A stretch of 64,000 bases of DNA from Tillandsia leiboldiana (GCA_029204045.2 CM055060.1:56247679-56311678); one strand, 5' to 3'; shown: positions 36,251-48,793, numbered from the stretch's first letter. Numbers and translations are program-made. Notes: generated by a model not told the origin, from the letters alone.

Positions 36251-38700
36251 CCACTGAAAGTGATCAGGTTTTGAATCCTGATCTGTTTTATAAATTTCTT
36301 TTCTAACTACAAATTAATGGGTGTGCTACATCCTGATAAGCCTAATTATGCGGTCAAAGTTTTGGGTCCAAGCACAATTATTAACTTAGGGTACCTTCAA
36401 GTTTGGATGACAAAGTACAATGACCCAATTCCCATTCATTGTGGCAGTAATTCTTGTGTGATTTCATAGTGGTCAACTCTCGAGGTTACTCATCATGCAT
36501 GTGCCGTGCAGTAAATTGTGTTATTGGATGCTGGTCAACACTTAAAACGGGAGCCCAAGTGGTCTATGAATAGGTTCGAAATAGTTATGGCTCTAATTTG
36601 GAAGTTATCACGTACTGTATTGGTAGTTTCCTATAGCTAGCACATGAATAATAATATACCAACGCTTAGTAATGCCCCGTCGTACGTGTTTTTTGACCCA
36701 GCCCTGGATCGAACTTAAGCATCTGTGCGCGCATATAGTTATTATAAATTATGGACAGTTATGATCACTCGATCGAACAAGTTTTACGGTCGGAATAAAT
36801 ACGCATCATCGTAGATTTGTTGTACGTAAGTGAGCGTCATGTGATGTGAAAAGTTGTGGATATTTCACACATGTTTTACCTGGGTGTACACTCAAGTTAG
36901 GATCGATCAGCTCAATTTGTACCAAAAGCTCTAGAAAAACTGAATGATTAAACTGGGAATCACATGCGTGGTTAAGGAAAAGAACAAGAGGATTCTTGTC
37001 GAGCTAAGATGAGATACTCTCTCTTACCGGATCGGATCCAAGTGTGCCTCGACATTTTATTTCGGGAGCTAGCTCTATTGGACTAATTAATAAGGCCCGG
37101 CCCAAATTGCCCATTCCCATGGGGCTATAAATGCATTTGGGCCGGGCTATTACTACGAATGTACAAATTACACATGTAAGAAACCGACCAAATACTTAAC
37201 TTCGACTGTTGTGATTTTTTTTTTACTTTAAATTTAGAACTTCTGATACCGACCATCAACCTCTTTACTATTTGCTTTAGCAACAATTAATCTGTTGCGA
37301 ACAAATTTAAAGATGCATTTGTATTTCATTGCATCTACTCTTCAAATGCTCAAAACAAATACTTAGATGAACAAACTAGAAGAAATGGGCATTAAAAGTG
37401 ATAAATCATTTACTTTCAACCTACCATATCTGTTCGCATTGAACAAGAAGGAGAAGGAGAACAAGACATAATGTTAATGCACAAGTAGCTATATATCTGC
37501 AGGCTTAGTTGGCATACGCGTAACTACCAAACTCGCATATGCGTTACTACCAAACTCTTTGCTTTACTACTGTTTGACATTATCCACATAATATAGTACA
37601 CTGTTATGCTTAGAATGATTGTTGCTTGTTTTCTAAATTTACAGTGGCCTACATGTAAAGCATGAGGTTGATCGAATTCATAAAGCTTATGTTGCTTTGA
37701 GGGATTGGAACGAGTCTAATAGTACTATTTGTCTTGTTGATGAGAAAACTAAAGATAATTTAAAAAACTATCAATTATGTAAACGAGTACGCAAACTATA
37801 TAAGAGGAGAATAACAACCACGGCAGTTGTTATTCATGCAAAATCCACTACGACTAACAGAAAATTTCTTAAAACTAATAATCTCAATTATTTTAACATC
37901 AGACATATTTTATTTATCTATTTATTTTTATAATTTTTTGAGGATTTAACTAATGATGAGTTCTAAATCATCTCACTGCACCTCTCGGTAATTAAAAACT
38001 CAAATTTGGTCATTCTCCTAGATTGTTGACAAAAGTTCCCTAGCTTTGTTCATTCATATTTAAATCGCTTGTTCCATGAAATATATTTGGATCAGCGCGA
38101 ATTAAAATAGGCTTAAACAACAAAAAAAAAAAAAAAAAGAAAAAGAGTGAGCCAAATAAAGAACATGGCAAGCACGACACTTTTGCCGTCCTAGCTACTC
38201 TATTTATTAGGAGCCACGAAATTATATATGCACAAAAGTTAAATAAATGGGGAATTGAGAAACATTCCTGTTGTTATTTAATGTTAAGTAGCATAACTTT
38301 CTTATTGATGTATTTTTTTTTAAAAAAAATTTCCAGCATTATCAGCGGAGTTGATCTTATTAGAAGGTTACAACAAGTACGTTATTAATGTAATGAACTG
38401 CTAATCAAACGCACCTCTATTAATCTTAAAAATAAAGCCATTAGTTATATATTTTTACTTTTAATATTGATTTAGATTAGATTTATTTGCTTCAAATGTT
38501 TAAATTCAGCTACTAGAGATTTGGGGATAGAGATCAAAAAGGTGAAACATTCATCACGGAGCTTTTCCTTTTTGACTCCGTCTCACTACTCAGTCTCAAG
38601 AATTGTAGACCCTTCTTCGCCCCTGTTTATTTTTTGCTCTTCGTTATAATTCTTGAATGGTTCACCTTGACCCACCCCCACCTCCATTAATGGGAAAGTG
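36250..38700. other. spacer upstream of the glutaredoxin-like gene
   Basis: No gene can be supported. It contains a GC-rich foldback at 37095-37147 and an A-run near 38120. The right end should hold the glutaredoxin-like promoter. Confidence 0.4.
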
Positions 38701-38962
38701 GATATCGGCCTCATGAGCACCACCCTTCTCCGGTTCTCCCCCACCCTTAAATGTAGTAGTGGCCTCTGAATCGTCCGTTTTCCTTTTCTGGTACTTTTCC
38801 AATTTGGTCGCAATCGCTCGCTCGCTCGCTCCCTCTTGCACCGCGATCAAAATCCCTACATTTTCGATCGATAGAAAGAAAGATTCGATCTTGGAATGTT
38901 TTCAGAGAGTAATTAACGCATATAGCCCAAGTTCGATCAAGATCCAAACGTTTTCGTCGACT

Positions 38963-40186
38963 ATGGGTTGCACGAGCTCGAAGCAAGCGCGCATCGACCT
39001 ACGCCAAAGCGCCCACTCCCCGTACGCGAGGAGCTTCTCCGTACCCATCAAACGCCGCGGCAGGGACGACGCTCACAACCACCACGGCGCCGACTTAGCC
39101 GCCGCGGCAGGGCCCGAGCGCTGCTCGGCCGCGGCGCTTCTCGACGAGGCGATGATGAAGAGCGCCAATGACACGGGCGCGGGCGTTCGGCGCCCTGGGG
39201 CCCCGCGGACGCCGACGAAGACGCCGCCGAACGAGCCGGAGATCATCAACGCGTGGGAGCTCATGGCGGGTCTAGAAGATTCCAGCCCCCTCCGCGATTC
39301 CGTGGACCGCTCCTTCTCCTTCCACACCTCCCGCGACCTCGCCCCCAAGCCCGGTTGGATGCTCCTCGAACCCGGCGACTCCGTCGTCTCCGACTTCGAC
39401 CCCGACATCCTCTCCACGTTCCGCACCGCGTTGGAGGAGGAGGAGGAGGAGGAGGAAGAGGAGGAGGAGGAGGAGGAGGCCTCTTCGCCGCCGCCGCCGT
39501 TCCTCCTCCTCCACCCCAGATCCCCAGAAAAATTAACCACCTCTCGCGAAAAGGACCCCAAGGTCTCCGGGCTCGTCCGCGCCCGCATCAACGCGTTCCA
39601 GCAGAGGATCGACGCGAAGAGGGCGGCGAAAGTGGCGCCCTCGTCGTGCGGTTGCAGGTGCCCGCCGGGGGGCGAACGCAAGGTGGTCTTATACCTCACC
39701 AGCCTACGAGGAGTGCGCAAAACGCACGAGGATTGCTGGAACGTGAAGGCGATACTGCAAGGATACGGCGTGCGCGTCGACGAGAGGGACGTGTCCATGC
39801 ACGCGGGGTTCAAGGAGGAGTTGAATTGCGTGCTGGGGAACAGCTTCGCGGGGAAGCTACCGCGAGTGTTCGCCGACGGGCGGTATCTCGGCGAGGCAGA
39901 CGAGGTGCGGCAGATGCACGAGGCCGGAGAGCTCGTGAATGCCCTGCAGAATTGCCAGACGGTGGCAGCGGCGGCGGCGGCGGGGAAGGGACCGGGCGTC
40001 TGCGGCTGCGGCGGCGTGCGGTTCCTGCCGTGCGTGACGTGCTCCGGGAGCTGCAAAATTTACGTGGAAGAAGAAGAAGAAGAAGAAGAAGAAGAAGAAG
40101 AGGAAGAGGAGAACGGCGGCGGAGGGTTCCGGCGATGCCCGGATTGCAACGAGAACGGGCTCGTCCGGTGCCCGCTTTGTTGCTGA
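38963..40186 (+). CDS. glutaredoxin-like protein with C-terminal zinc module
   Basis: Single exon, 407 aa. The start MGCTSSKQ is chosen because the frame upstream is open but has no ATG, and MGCxSS is an N-myristoylation and palmitoylation-type start, which predicts membrane attachment. In order: a basic, disordered N-terminal third; NEPEIINAWELMAGLED (about 91-107), which is typical of this plant group; a poly-Glu run (about 157-172); a glutaredoxin fold (about 239-325; VVLYLTSLRGVRKTHEDC, then LPRVFADGRYLGEADEV); then a Cys-rich end (CGCGG, CVTCSGSC, CPDCNENGLVRCPLC), broken by a second poly-Glu run (about 368-383). The CxxC active site of classical glutaredoxins is replaced by THEDC, as is usual in this clade, so oxidoreductase activity is doubtful. 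The zinc module resembles the DnaJ cysteine-rich type. High GC. Confidence 0.92.
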   Translation: MGCTSSKQARIDLRQSAHSPYARSFSVPIKRRGRDDAHNHHGADLAAAAGPERCSAAALLDEAMMKSANDTGAGVRRPGAPRTPTKTPPNEPEIINAWELMAGLEDSSPLRDSVDRSFSFHTSRDLAPKPGWMLLEPGDSVVSDFDPDILSTFRTALEEEEEEEEEEEEEEEASSPPPPFLLLHPRSPEKLTTSREKDPKVSGLVRARINAFQQRIDAKRAAKVAPSSCGCRCPPGGERKVVLYLTSLRGVRKTHEDCWNVKAILQGYGVRVDERDVSMHAGFKEELNCVLGNSFAGKLPRVFADGRYLGEADEVRQMHEAGELVNALQNCQTVAAAAAAGKGPGVCGCGGVRFLPCVTCSGSCKIYVEEEEEEEEEEEEEEENGGGGFRRCPDCNENGLVRCPLCC

Positions 40187-40990
40187 ATTTTGAGTCAGGC
40201 ATCAGGATTGAAGTTTGAAGAAATGCATCTTTAAACGAGACTGATATGGTTGTAGATTTAGCATTGCTTTCAATTTTGTCGGCATTACAGACTATATATG
40301 CACGCGGGTGTTTGATGAATTATTGTAATTTTTGTACAGCACAGAGAGAAATAAATGTTTCGGAGAGCTCAAGGATTAGCTTCCGGAGGAATATACAATT
40401 TATTTTATATTTTTTTTTTTTTTGAAGGGATCTATCTAAGGTGTGTTGATCCTCTTGTATTTCCCAGCAGAGAGAGAAAATTACTGGATACGCAATAAAT
40501 TGCAAATATACCTTTGTAACTTTATTTCCAGTTGTTAAAACTTTGTTTTCAGTCATCAGTCATCCCGTTCCTCTCCTTCATTATTGCACTTCTTTTAGGT
40601 GAACGCTTGATAGCTCCTGTTCCCTTTCTATTTTATTTTATTTTTACTGTTTTTAGTATTTAAACTCTCAGATTCATCAACATGATCCCACATATCTATC
40701 ATATTATGTTGCCGAAAACTTAAAGATGTCAACAACAAACTACAATAACAACATCAAAATGATCTAGCACAACATCAAAATGATCTAGCACAAGACAATA
40801 GACATTCAGGTAATTTCTTATATTTTCATACTGCATAAATTTTTGCCTAGCAGTTCACCTGTAGCTCAACATAGCTCAAGTACCACAACAGATTATTTTA
40901 CATCAATTTTATAGCCCAACATTAACAAGTTACCTATGTAAACCACCCCTTATTTGCCAGTTACGCTGGCTTTTCATTTTTTTCCCCTTC
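40187..40990. other. convergent 3' region
   Basis: This lies between the convergent stops of the glutaredoxin-like and BPA1-like genes and should hold both 3' UTRs. An 18-base phrase, CATCAAAATGATCTAGCA, occurs twice in tandem near 40752-40790. No gene is visible. Confidence 0.5.
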
Positions 40991-40991
40991 A

Positions 40992-43011
40992 CTATTTGCT
41001 ACCATGACTGGCCAAATCAGCTGCGGCTTTTGCAGCCCTGGAGAGAGCATTAGACGCCAACATAGCTCCCGCAGAGAAGTAGCTGCTGCTGACGACAGAG
41101 TTCGCGACATTGGTCGCCGTCCTCCCTGTGGCCGATACTACCGACTTAGTGGTCACCGACACTCCAAACCTCTCATCGACTGATCGAACCGTATTGACCC
41201 CAGCATATATCTTATCTGTTAGTCTGACCCTCTTGCTGAACTCAGCAACCTTCGCTGCAGCTGTGGCCGAGACCTGATGAGACTCGTCGAAAGCTTTGGC
41301 CTTGATCATAGCATCCTTGCTTAGCTCGTAGCCCTTCGAGAGCATAGCTCTGACCACGTCTTGTGCCATGGCGAGTGCTTCCCTCGGTGTTGTGTTGAAC
41401 TGGTACGACCGTTCAGCCTGTTTGCGTCTACAATGTTAATATGTTGAGAGGTGCTTAAGAATTACAACAAAAAGAAGAACAATAAAAAGAAAACGCATAC
41501 ACTGGACTCTGTATCATCTTCAAGCTTCCAAGAAGGCCTGTCCCAGAAATTACTAGCTTCCTCATGTTGTCCCCAGCGAATTATGCATACTGGTTGATCT
41601 ACAATGGTAGCTCCCTGAGAGTACCAGGTGTCAATAGGCTTTCATACAAGTACTATCATGATTATTAAAGATGCGGGTGGCAGAACACTATCAATGAAAA
41701 AATAACCAGCTGGCCAAATATAAATATCACAATTAAGTTAAAACCCAATAGAACGCAACAAAATGAATGATCATTCATTGGCCTTTGTTTGTGGAAGAAT
41801 GGAGTAAAAGATTTCGTTCAGGGAGCTGACTTAGACAAACAAAGAGATTAAATAAAACCAAAGACAAAAAGAGGAAGAGAATTTTCCAGCATCGAAACAC
41901 TGGAAAGAGAACACTATAAAAGGCAGAACTTAAGATTAAAGCAAAGACTGTTGATGGATATCCGTATTTGTCGATCACTCTGGAACTCTTTTTGTGCTTA
42001 ATTCTTTTTTTTTTTTTTTTTTTTTTTTTTCTACTGAAGCCCAGCTGCTTCACCTTGTTGCTAAGTTCAATCTATGTTTGAATGAAGCGGTAGCATGCTA
42101 CCTTTCTCTCTCAAAAAAAAAAAAAAAGATTAAAGCAAAAATCAATATTCAAGAGAATTGCAATATCTTAGATAATCGAGGCATGCAATTAGTATTCCCT
42201 TACAAGTATGACAGGAAAATAAAATAATTAGATTATAAGTAAGCATTTTTGTCATAAAAACAAAAGCATTAAGAACGGGTAGAAGGAAATCCATAGATAG
42301 AAAATCAATATATTATAGTTGTGCAAATTTACACAACCAACCACGTGCAGTTGAGAGTTGACAGGCTTTCCTGCAAGAACTTACGCTTAGCAATACTGCA
42401 GTCTCTAAGGCATAAGGCTCTTTGAACGTTACAAAAGCAGTAGAACCATAAGCTCCAGATCTGTTTGGAAATGCATCACAAAGCAGATTAATTAGACAAT
42501 TGACGACAATTAACAGTAGTATCTACGAAGGAGAAATAACTTGATCCGATCAATTTTTGCACATGGTAAGCTACACAAAATTCGGTTCAAAAACTGGGAG
42601 AGAAATTATTAGCCTGCAAAAAAAGGCCATCAGGGCATACATAACTAATTGTATTGGTTGACAACGACATAGAGATCAAATTGGCAAAATCCTTTGTTCG
42701 CTATTTTTGCTCGAACTTAAACACACAAGAACATACTAAATGCTAACCAGGGAATGGGTACAGGCACTCATATCCAACTTTTGCAATTTACCGTAGTTTG
42801 AGATTTATTCCAAATGCGGAACTGCATACACCGAGCAGTTCTACATGTAAAAATGGGTATCAGATTGCATTAGTCGTGCGCAAACGAAAAATCACCTTAT
42901 GATTTCAATATGCTCGATAGAGCCAGAGAAAGAAAAGAAGTCATGGAGATCTTTCTCGGTGGCTTTATTGGAGAGGTTTGTAACTTCCACCGTATACGCG
43001 CCTTCGCTCAT
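40992..43011 (-). CDS. BPA1-like RRM protein (binding partner of ACD11 family)
   Basis: Four coding exons: 42896-43011, 42385-42460, 41501-41614 and 40992-41417, giving 243 aa. In exon 4 only the acceptor AAACAG|GCTGAA keeps the frame; the earlier TAG at 41428 would give an early stop. A divergent RRM occupies about residues 1-85 (TVEVTNLSNKATEKDLHDFF, then YGSTAFVTFKEPYALETA). The C-terminal half is Ala/Ser-rich and helical (AKAFDESHQVSATAAAKVAE, TDKIYAGVNTVRSVDERFGV, SVVSSSYFSAGAMLASNALS), the signature of the BPA1 family, which interacts with the sphingolipid-transfer protein ACD11 and tempers cell death and defence. ATG is four bases into an exon after TTTGCAG. A 5' UTR exon probably ends at 43601, with a (GAA)n tract just inside the intron. 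Confidence 0.92.
42001..42127 (+). mobile_element. truncated SINE inside a BPA1-like intron
   Basis: The 3' half of the SINE family is present: GAAGCCCAGCTGCTTCACC, GAATGAAGCGGTAGCATGCT and CTTTCTCTCTC plus a 15-A tail. The promoter boxes are missing, and a long T-run replaces the 5' part. Confidence 0.6.
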
Positions 43012-43547
43012 GATCCTGCAAATTGCCCAACCAGAGATGGTGTCTGTGGTGTCGCATGATGAGTAAATAACACCATGCATACGATCAATGCGAAAAAAAA
43101 AGGTTACTTCTATCTCAGTTGAACTCAGAAAACAAATATTCGGTTGCATCTTCTTTTGTGCAAATACAAATTATTTCAGAAAAATAGTTACACATGCACC
43201 TGCAATAAGCTATAATTGTACAATGATTTCAACGTTGGATTTATTAGATATTGGATTCTTCTATCGAAGCGATTTCAAGACCAAGTTTTGATCTAGACCC
43301 TTGATAATGACTATGAAATTTGTGCAGCTAAATTAGGGTTCTAAGTCAAATACAAGACCTAAATTTGAATCCTCTTTACTCAGGATAGCTCACATAGCAT
43401 TTGAGGCTCCTATTATTGTGTGGTACGAGTAGTAATTGAAGATTTAGCCTACACCAGAAAACAAATTCAGAAAAAAAGAGAGAGCCTTAGAAGAACCTCT
43501 AAAATCATGTTTCAATTAAAACTTCATAGATCATAGCTTACTTGGAG

Positions 43548-43592
43548 TGCTTCTTCTTCTTCTTCTTCTTCTTCTTCTTCTTCTTCTTCTTC
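43548..43592. repeat. (TTC)n microsatellite at a UTR intron
   Basis: About 14 TTC units, read as (GAA)n in the BPA1-like transcript, starting a few bases inside the predicted 5' UTR intron donor at 43600. Confidence 0.9.
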
Positions 43593-43777
43593 AGCTTCAC
43601 CTGCGAAGTGCGGAGAGGGAAGTGCTTTTCCTTTCCTAAATGTATTCGTTTCGGTGTGATGTTCTTTTCATCCTGGACGAAGGAGAATCGTGAAATTACT
43701 TCTAAGCCCCTAGCCCAAAATTATTGGGCCGTAAAAGGAGCCCAGCAACGACGATGGAATGATGGATTAATTTCACC

Positions 43778-43912
43778 TTTTGGTCTCCAGGCTTTTCCCG
43801 ATTTTTCATTTTGGTCCCTTTGCTATTCATTTTTCTAAACATGTTAATTTTAATTTTTGTTTCAATTAAGTCATCGCCGTTAAAACATGTTAATTTTAAT
43901 AGAAACTGACAC
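43778..43912. repeat. dispersed repeat, copy A
   Basis: A segment beginning TTTGGTCTCCAGGCTTTTCC recurs at 48898-49015 with few differences. The phrasing resembles retroelement-end sequence, but the family is not known to me. Confidence 0.75.
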
Positions 43913-44036
43913 GTTGGGACCAAAGAACATGGAATCTTGCCACGTGACAATTTATTTTTGAATTATGATATTTTTATGATAGAGGTCAAAATAACAAAAA
44001 TCAGAAAAAAAATTGCAAAAAATATTAATGGACGGG

Positions 44037-44069
<33 letters not shown>

Positions 44070-44360
44070 ATATATTAAAGAGATATGCAAGCTGTTAAAT
44101 AACTTTACTTATTTGTTAAATAATTAATTGGTATACAATTGTTCAATTTTTTTAAAAAATTACCTTTTCCTACAATTTTAATTGGGCTCATTAATTTCGA
44201 GCCTAGGTCGAACTCGAGTCGAGTTCTAACGGTCTAATACAATTCCTAGTCCGAGTAGGAGACCACTAAGTAGCCGTTTCACTGAAACGGAATCCTAATC
44301 CGACTCGGATTAGCGAACGGCGCGAAAAAAAACTAGTCGTTGCGTCCTTCGCCCATCTCC

Positions 44361-44368
44361 TATAAATA
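44361..44368 (+). promoter_or_regulatory. TATA box of the first array unit
   Basis: TATAAATA followed by a CA-rich start region and a CT-rich leader. A start near 44393 is predicted, and a first exon could end at AAG|GTTTGC (44482). The leader has an ATG at 44450 (MGSSCLLLPSK) that meets the donor after 11 codons. Confidence 0.5.
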
Positions 44369-44389
44369 AGAGCCCCAACTCCACCAAAC

Positions 44390-47300
44390 CGCGCACACTC
44401 CTCTCCCCATTTCCCTCGAGGACGAAGAAGGAAATTAAGGGTTTCCCTCATGGGTTCTTCGTGTCTCCTTCTCCCCAGTAAGGTTTGCTTCTTCTTCTCC
44501 TCCTCTTTTCCTTTCGATTTCTCTAGGTTTCTTTGTTTTTCTATTGTTGTTTTCTTTTGAGATCTAATTCGTTTTAGGGCGCTTAGAATTTTTTGTTTTG
44601 TTTTGTTTTGGTGTGTTTCCCTTTTCTTCGTGAATTTTGGATTAGAGTATAGGAGTTTAGCCTATTTTTTATTTCTAGGAGCATGAAAGGTTGGATTCTT
44701 TCATAAAATTGGTTTCTTGAAATAAATTAGGACTGTGTATTAAGTTTTAAACTAGTTTTCCGTAATTTTATGTGCATCTTGCACTGAATCTTGTTAAATT
44801 TGGTAGCCTAGTTTTAATTCTTGGAATATAATACTTAGAATCACTGGGGAAAGTTGGTTTCTCGTTGTTAAATGATCATCCGAGATACGTGTATTAGGTG
44901 TTTGTTCCTTGATCTATTTGATGACGTATATCATCATATTGAGAAATGAAATATTATTATTCTTCATCTAAGAACAATAATCTAATAACAACATTCTCGG
45001 AATTTGAAAATAATTCCTTCTTTTTCCTCTTATTTTTGTGTTGTTATTCTGCATTCTCAAGTTAGTAAATGATCTTTTGGGGCCAATTGCGAGGTGATGG
45101 GTTCATCAAAGATCAATCGCCTGCTGATTTCGAAAGAAGCATTCCAGAGGCTTCTCACCAATACCCTTTTCCAAAGAACGAAACTAGAATTCTGTTTTTC
45201 CAGAGCAAACCTTTCGCACTAGCCGAAGGGATCTTTATTGGGATTCGGCTCAAAAAGTGCATCTTCTTTCAATCAAACAAGGCGACGAGGCAACAGAGCT
45301 ACATTCCTCACAGCAGAGGTATATTATTGAATTCCAGCATTCTATCATGGGCCTGAACTCCATCCAGTTAGGGTATTCGAGCTCCCATCGTCTGGTTAGT
45401 TGTTTAGTCAAAAAGTATTTTTGATTGATGTGAAGAATTTGATTAATATTTGAACTTCTTGTTATATATTTGTTTTAAATCCCTTCTCTTCCTTCGTATA
45501 CAGCTGATATTTTTGGAGGACTTGATCAGTATCAATTCAGCATGGTACATTTGATTAAATAGGAAATTCTTGTTGGCTTCATGTAGAACTACCAGGTTAT
45601 TTTTTCTTGTGTATTATTATTACAGAGCTCTGCCTCCAAGAAAGCAAGTGCCAAAGCCTATAACCGAGAAAGCAAGTTCTGGTCATTTTTCTCATTTTAA
45701 CTGCAATATACGAGAAGCAATCCATCTCTTTTCTTCTATCTTATCTACATTCTCTGGTGTTATTAGTTCCCTTGATTCATCTTTCTCTTTCAACTACATT
45801 TCATTCTTAGTTTTCATAATATTTAACTCGTTGCTAGTTCTCTAACACTTTCATCTCGATTTTTCTTTTTCTGAAGGAATTGCAGGAAACTAATGCCATT
45901 TTAAAATTCATAAGGGATTAAAGGTTCACTGGCTGATATCATTATCTTTCAACTAGCATTTGTCGAACTATAGACTTTGAAGGTTGATTTTTATTGTAAT
46001 TTCTATCCTTCGGATACTACAAGATTTAATATTTTATCTTTTCTACCTTTTTATGTGTTCCATGAACTTCATTATTATTTCTTTTCTTCTCCTTCGCAGT
46101 TGTAGTTTCACAAATTCTGGCCAAAGAGATGCAGCAATTATGACAGAAATTAGCTGTGTTTTAAATGGTCTCCACCATGCAGGGGAAGGAGTTATAAGGT
46201 ACTGATATAATGGACTTGTAAGTTACACTATTTATCGACTTGTGAAGTTCTGTCTAATTAATGACTAATTCCAGTGTTTTGTTTCATTTTTGCGAATAGT
46301 TGAAAGAATTTTGTCTTTTGAACATGTAATGTATGTTTCCTATATTTATAGCTCCTCTATCTTACAGCCTACAAGATCTTCCTGTCAAGGTAGGATTAAA
46401 TATGTCTTAGTGTGAGATATACGGCATATTATAATTACTTGCTCCTTTATCTTTATAAACAATTTCTCATAGCCTACAACTCAGAAATGGGTCAAATTGT
46501 TTGTGACTTATTTCCTCAAAAGCACTTGGGTCTCCTAGCCTTGTTTTAAGAAAATGTAATGCATAATGTATATATATATATTCAGTATAATATGTTACGC
46601 CTGATATGCAAGTTGATCAACTTATTGCAGGATCAAGGACCGTAATGTCCAAGTACTTATTTTCATTATCTTTCTTTCTTGATGAGCCAATGTTTAGTTT
46701 TCTATTTGTCTGTTTCTCAGCATTTCTAGTTCATATACTTCACTGTTTCACTGTTTCATTAGAAACTCGAGAATAGAAGTTTGAGATTGGCAGATCTACA
46801 CGCATAGGCAGGTGCATATATTTAATGGGCTTTTAACCCTCTATGAAAGGAGTATAACATGAAGACACTATGATCTATTAACTGATTTTACTAGATAATC
46901 TAATAACAATATGTTTTGGCTTTCTTTGCTTTAACTTACGATCCATATATCTTATTCGGAGTTAATCTAAGTTCATCTCGTGCCAGAGATTTAGTTACTC
47001 ATTTTTTATTTAGAGATTTTAAAGTGACTTTTGCTAACTTGCGATTTTCTAGAGTGACTTGCGATCTACTAGATTATCGATTGCTAAATTTGTTAACCCA
47101 CTTTTGAACTCTGTTTCGTTATGATGCAGTTTCTTGGTGCAATCTTCAACTTCTGTCGCTTGCATATTTGATATTTCTTTTGTGAGAAGCTCATCTTCAA
47201 ACATGCTTTACCGTGCCATTTTCTCTACATATTATAGGCAGAATAATTGGGCAGTTAAATGTTGTCACCAGTCAAGCAACACCCCTCAATGGTTCGAAAT

Positions 47301-48793
47301 CGTGACTGCTGCTACTGTATGCATAATTTCTATCTTCACAGAATGGCATAGCCATGCACGGCAAGGGCAATACGCTTTTGGGGACCCATTACATTCTTTG
47401 AAGAAATTTAGAATATGTTTTCTCTACGTATTTAGAAGATAACTTGCTAGGAAGAAAGCAACCACAAAAAACCCTATATTTGCAACTGATTAGTGCTATT
47501 TAATCTAGATTTGTATTTAAACTTCTTCCTTTAGCTGAGAACTTGTGAAAAGTTGATCAGCCAGTCTTCGTCAGTGTGTAACATTTGATCAAATACAAAA
47601 TTCTTGTTGGGTTTCTCTAACACTATATTGGTCGAGTATTACACTAATAGCTTACTTTTCTTCTCTCTTTTAGGCAAGCGCTGATAGTTGCATGGTGGCT
47701 GGACGAAGTGCCGAAACCTACAACCAAGATGGCAAGTACTAGGTGTTTTTTCAGTTTAAATGCATTATGGGACAATTAAATGAGATATAATGTTTCGTCT
47801 ACAGACTGCTTTCTGTTTTCTTGTTGTTTGCAATTTCTTTAACTTTTGATTGTTGTTGCGAGCAGATTTCTCAAGTCTCAGGTTCCCAGAACGTTGGTTG
47901 GTTCAGTGCTGGTCTTCTATTGGCCACAACAAGGTACTCAGTGCGGTAATTTCTTAGCCATCTATTTAAGCTTATCTAATAATACTATACCAAGAGAGGA
48001 GAATATGTGATTCTGATCCATATTTAAAAATGGGGTACTTTTGACTCAGATGTTCATCTGAGAGAAGTAGTTAACTAATTGGCTAAGTTTTAATTCTATT
48101 GTATAAACTCTTTACTTTTCATTAATTGAAACATAATTAAAAACAAATCTTCTTGTCCAGTTTGGAATGAAGTTTGAGCCTGTTTTTACTCATTTATGAA
48201 CCTTGAGCGTGGCAAAAAAGTCTTCAAAAAACTTTTTTTTTCTTCTTCTTCTTTTTTTTTTTTTTTTTTTTTTTTGGAAAGTTTGATTAACTCTTTTACC
48301 TGAAAGCGGGCATAATCCACTAGAAATCTTCTTGCCTAGTTGAAATAAAATTAGAACGTGCTTTTGCAAGCAGTCAAAGAATGAACATTTGGATTTAAGG
48401 AGAAAGTTGAACTTGTTCATGCAAAGATATTTTCTCTGGTTATGATTCCTTAACTGTGTATATATATATTTCTGAAACTGGATTGTATCAGTACTATATT
48501 ACTAGCTTAAAAAACCAAAAAAAAAGAGCTTAGTATGTTGCATTTATTATCTATTTAACTAATTGGTCATTTGTTGGAACAGGTTGGATTGGACCGATTG
48601 CGTAGAACATAATGGAGGGCTTTTAGATTTGGCCATAGAGTCGGTTATCAAACTTATGGAGTAAATTATAGGAGTGTGAAACTGCTAAACAGAGTAACCG
48701 AATTTTTCATTTGGTTATGGGTGGTCAATATGGTAGGAATCGTATTATTTTGATTCAGCTTTTGGTTCTGATCATGAAAAATGGGCTTAAACC
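44390..48793 (+). other. array unit 1: unrecognised multi-exon transcription unit
   Basis: This is the least rearranged copy of a repeated unit. Candidate exons bounded by AG and GT recur in the other copies: a P block near 45090-45330, a Y block at 45342-45476, an R block after TTATTACAG at 45627, an S block at about 47867-47932 (GCGAGCAG before it, AAG|GTACTC after it) and a terminal U block after GGAACAG at 48584. A 41-codon frame at 45097 starts MGSSKINRLLISKEAFQRL and looks like a presequence, but it is not kept in other copies. The S block reads in different frames in different copies. I do not recognise any protein, so either a decayed gene or a long non-coding RNA fits. Confidence 0.4.
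47727..48793 (+). repeat. direct repeat X, copy 1
   Basis: About 1.07 kb from AGATGGCAAGTACTAGG to GGGCTTAAACC, repeated at 52078-53168 with scattered substitutions and small indels. It includes the S, T and U blocks. Confidence 0.92.

Larger units (their letters stand above)
43016..44360. other. BPA1-like 5' region and divergent promoter spacer
   Basis: It holds the probable 5' UTR intron (43016-43600) and first exon (about 43601-43700) of the BPA1-like gene, a dispersed repeat (43778-43912), a (TA)n run near 44040-44075, and the upstream region of the transcription unit starting near 44390. Confidence 0.45.

Noticed and set aside
36560..36640. GGTTCGAAAT, like a tRNA B box (also near 47290)
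   Set aside because: No A box at the right distance and no cloverleaf or acceptor stem could be drawn.
37697..37933. 78-aa frame in the spacer
   Set aside because: AT-rich, no motif, no promoter or splice support.
39073..40056. Long frames antisense or out of phase with the glutaredoxin-like gene
   Set aside because: They are shadows caused by GC-rich codons; only the plus frame shows family motifs.
41418..41427. Earlier acceptor TAG at 41428 for BPA1-like exon 4
   Set aside because: Using it gives an immediate in-frame TGA; the next CAG ten bases on keeps the family frame.
47134..47442. 102-aa plus-strand frame inside array unit 1
   Set aside because: I see no domain, it crosses probable splice borders and it is not kept in the other copies.
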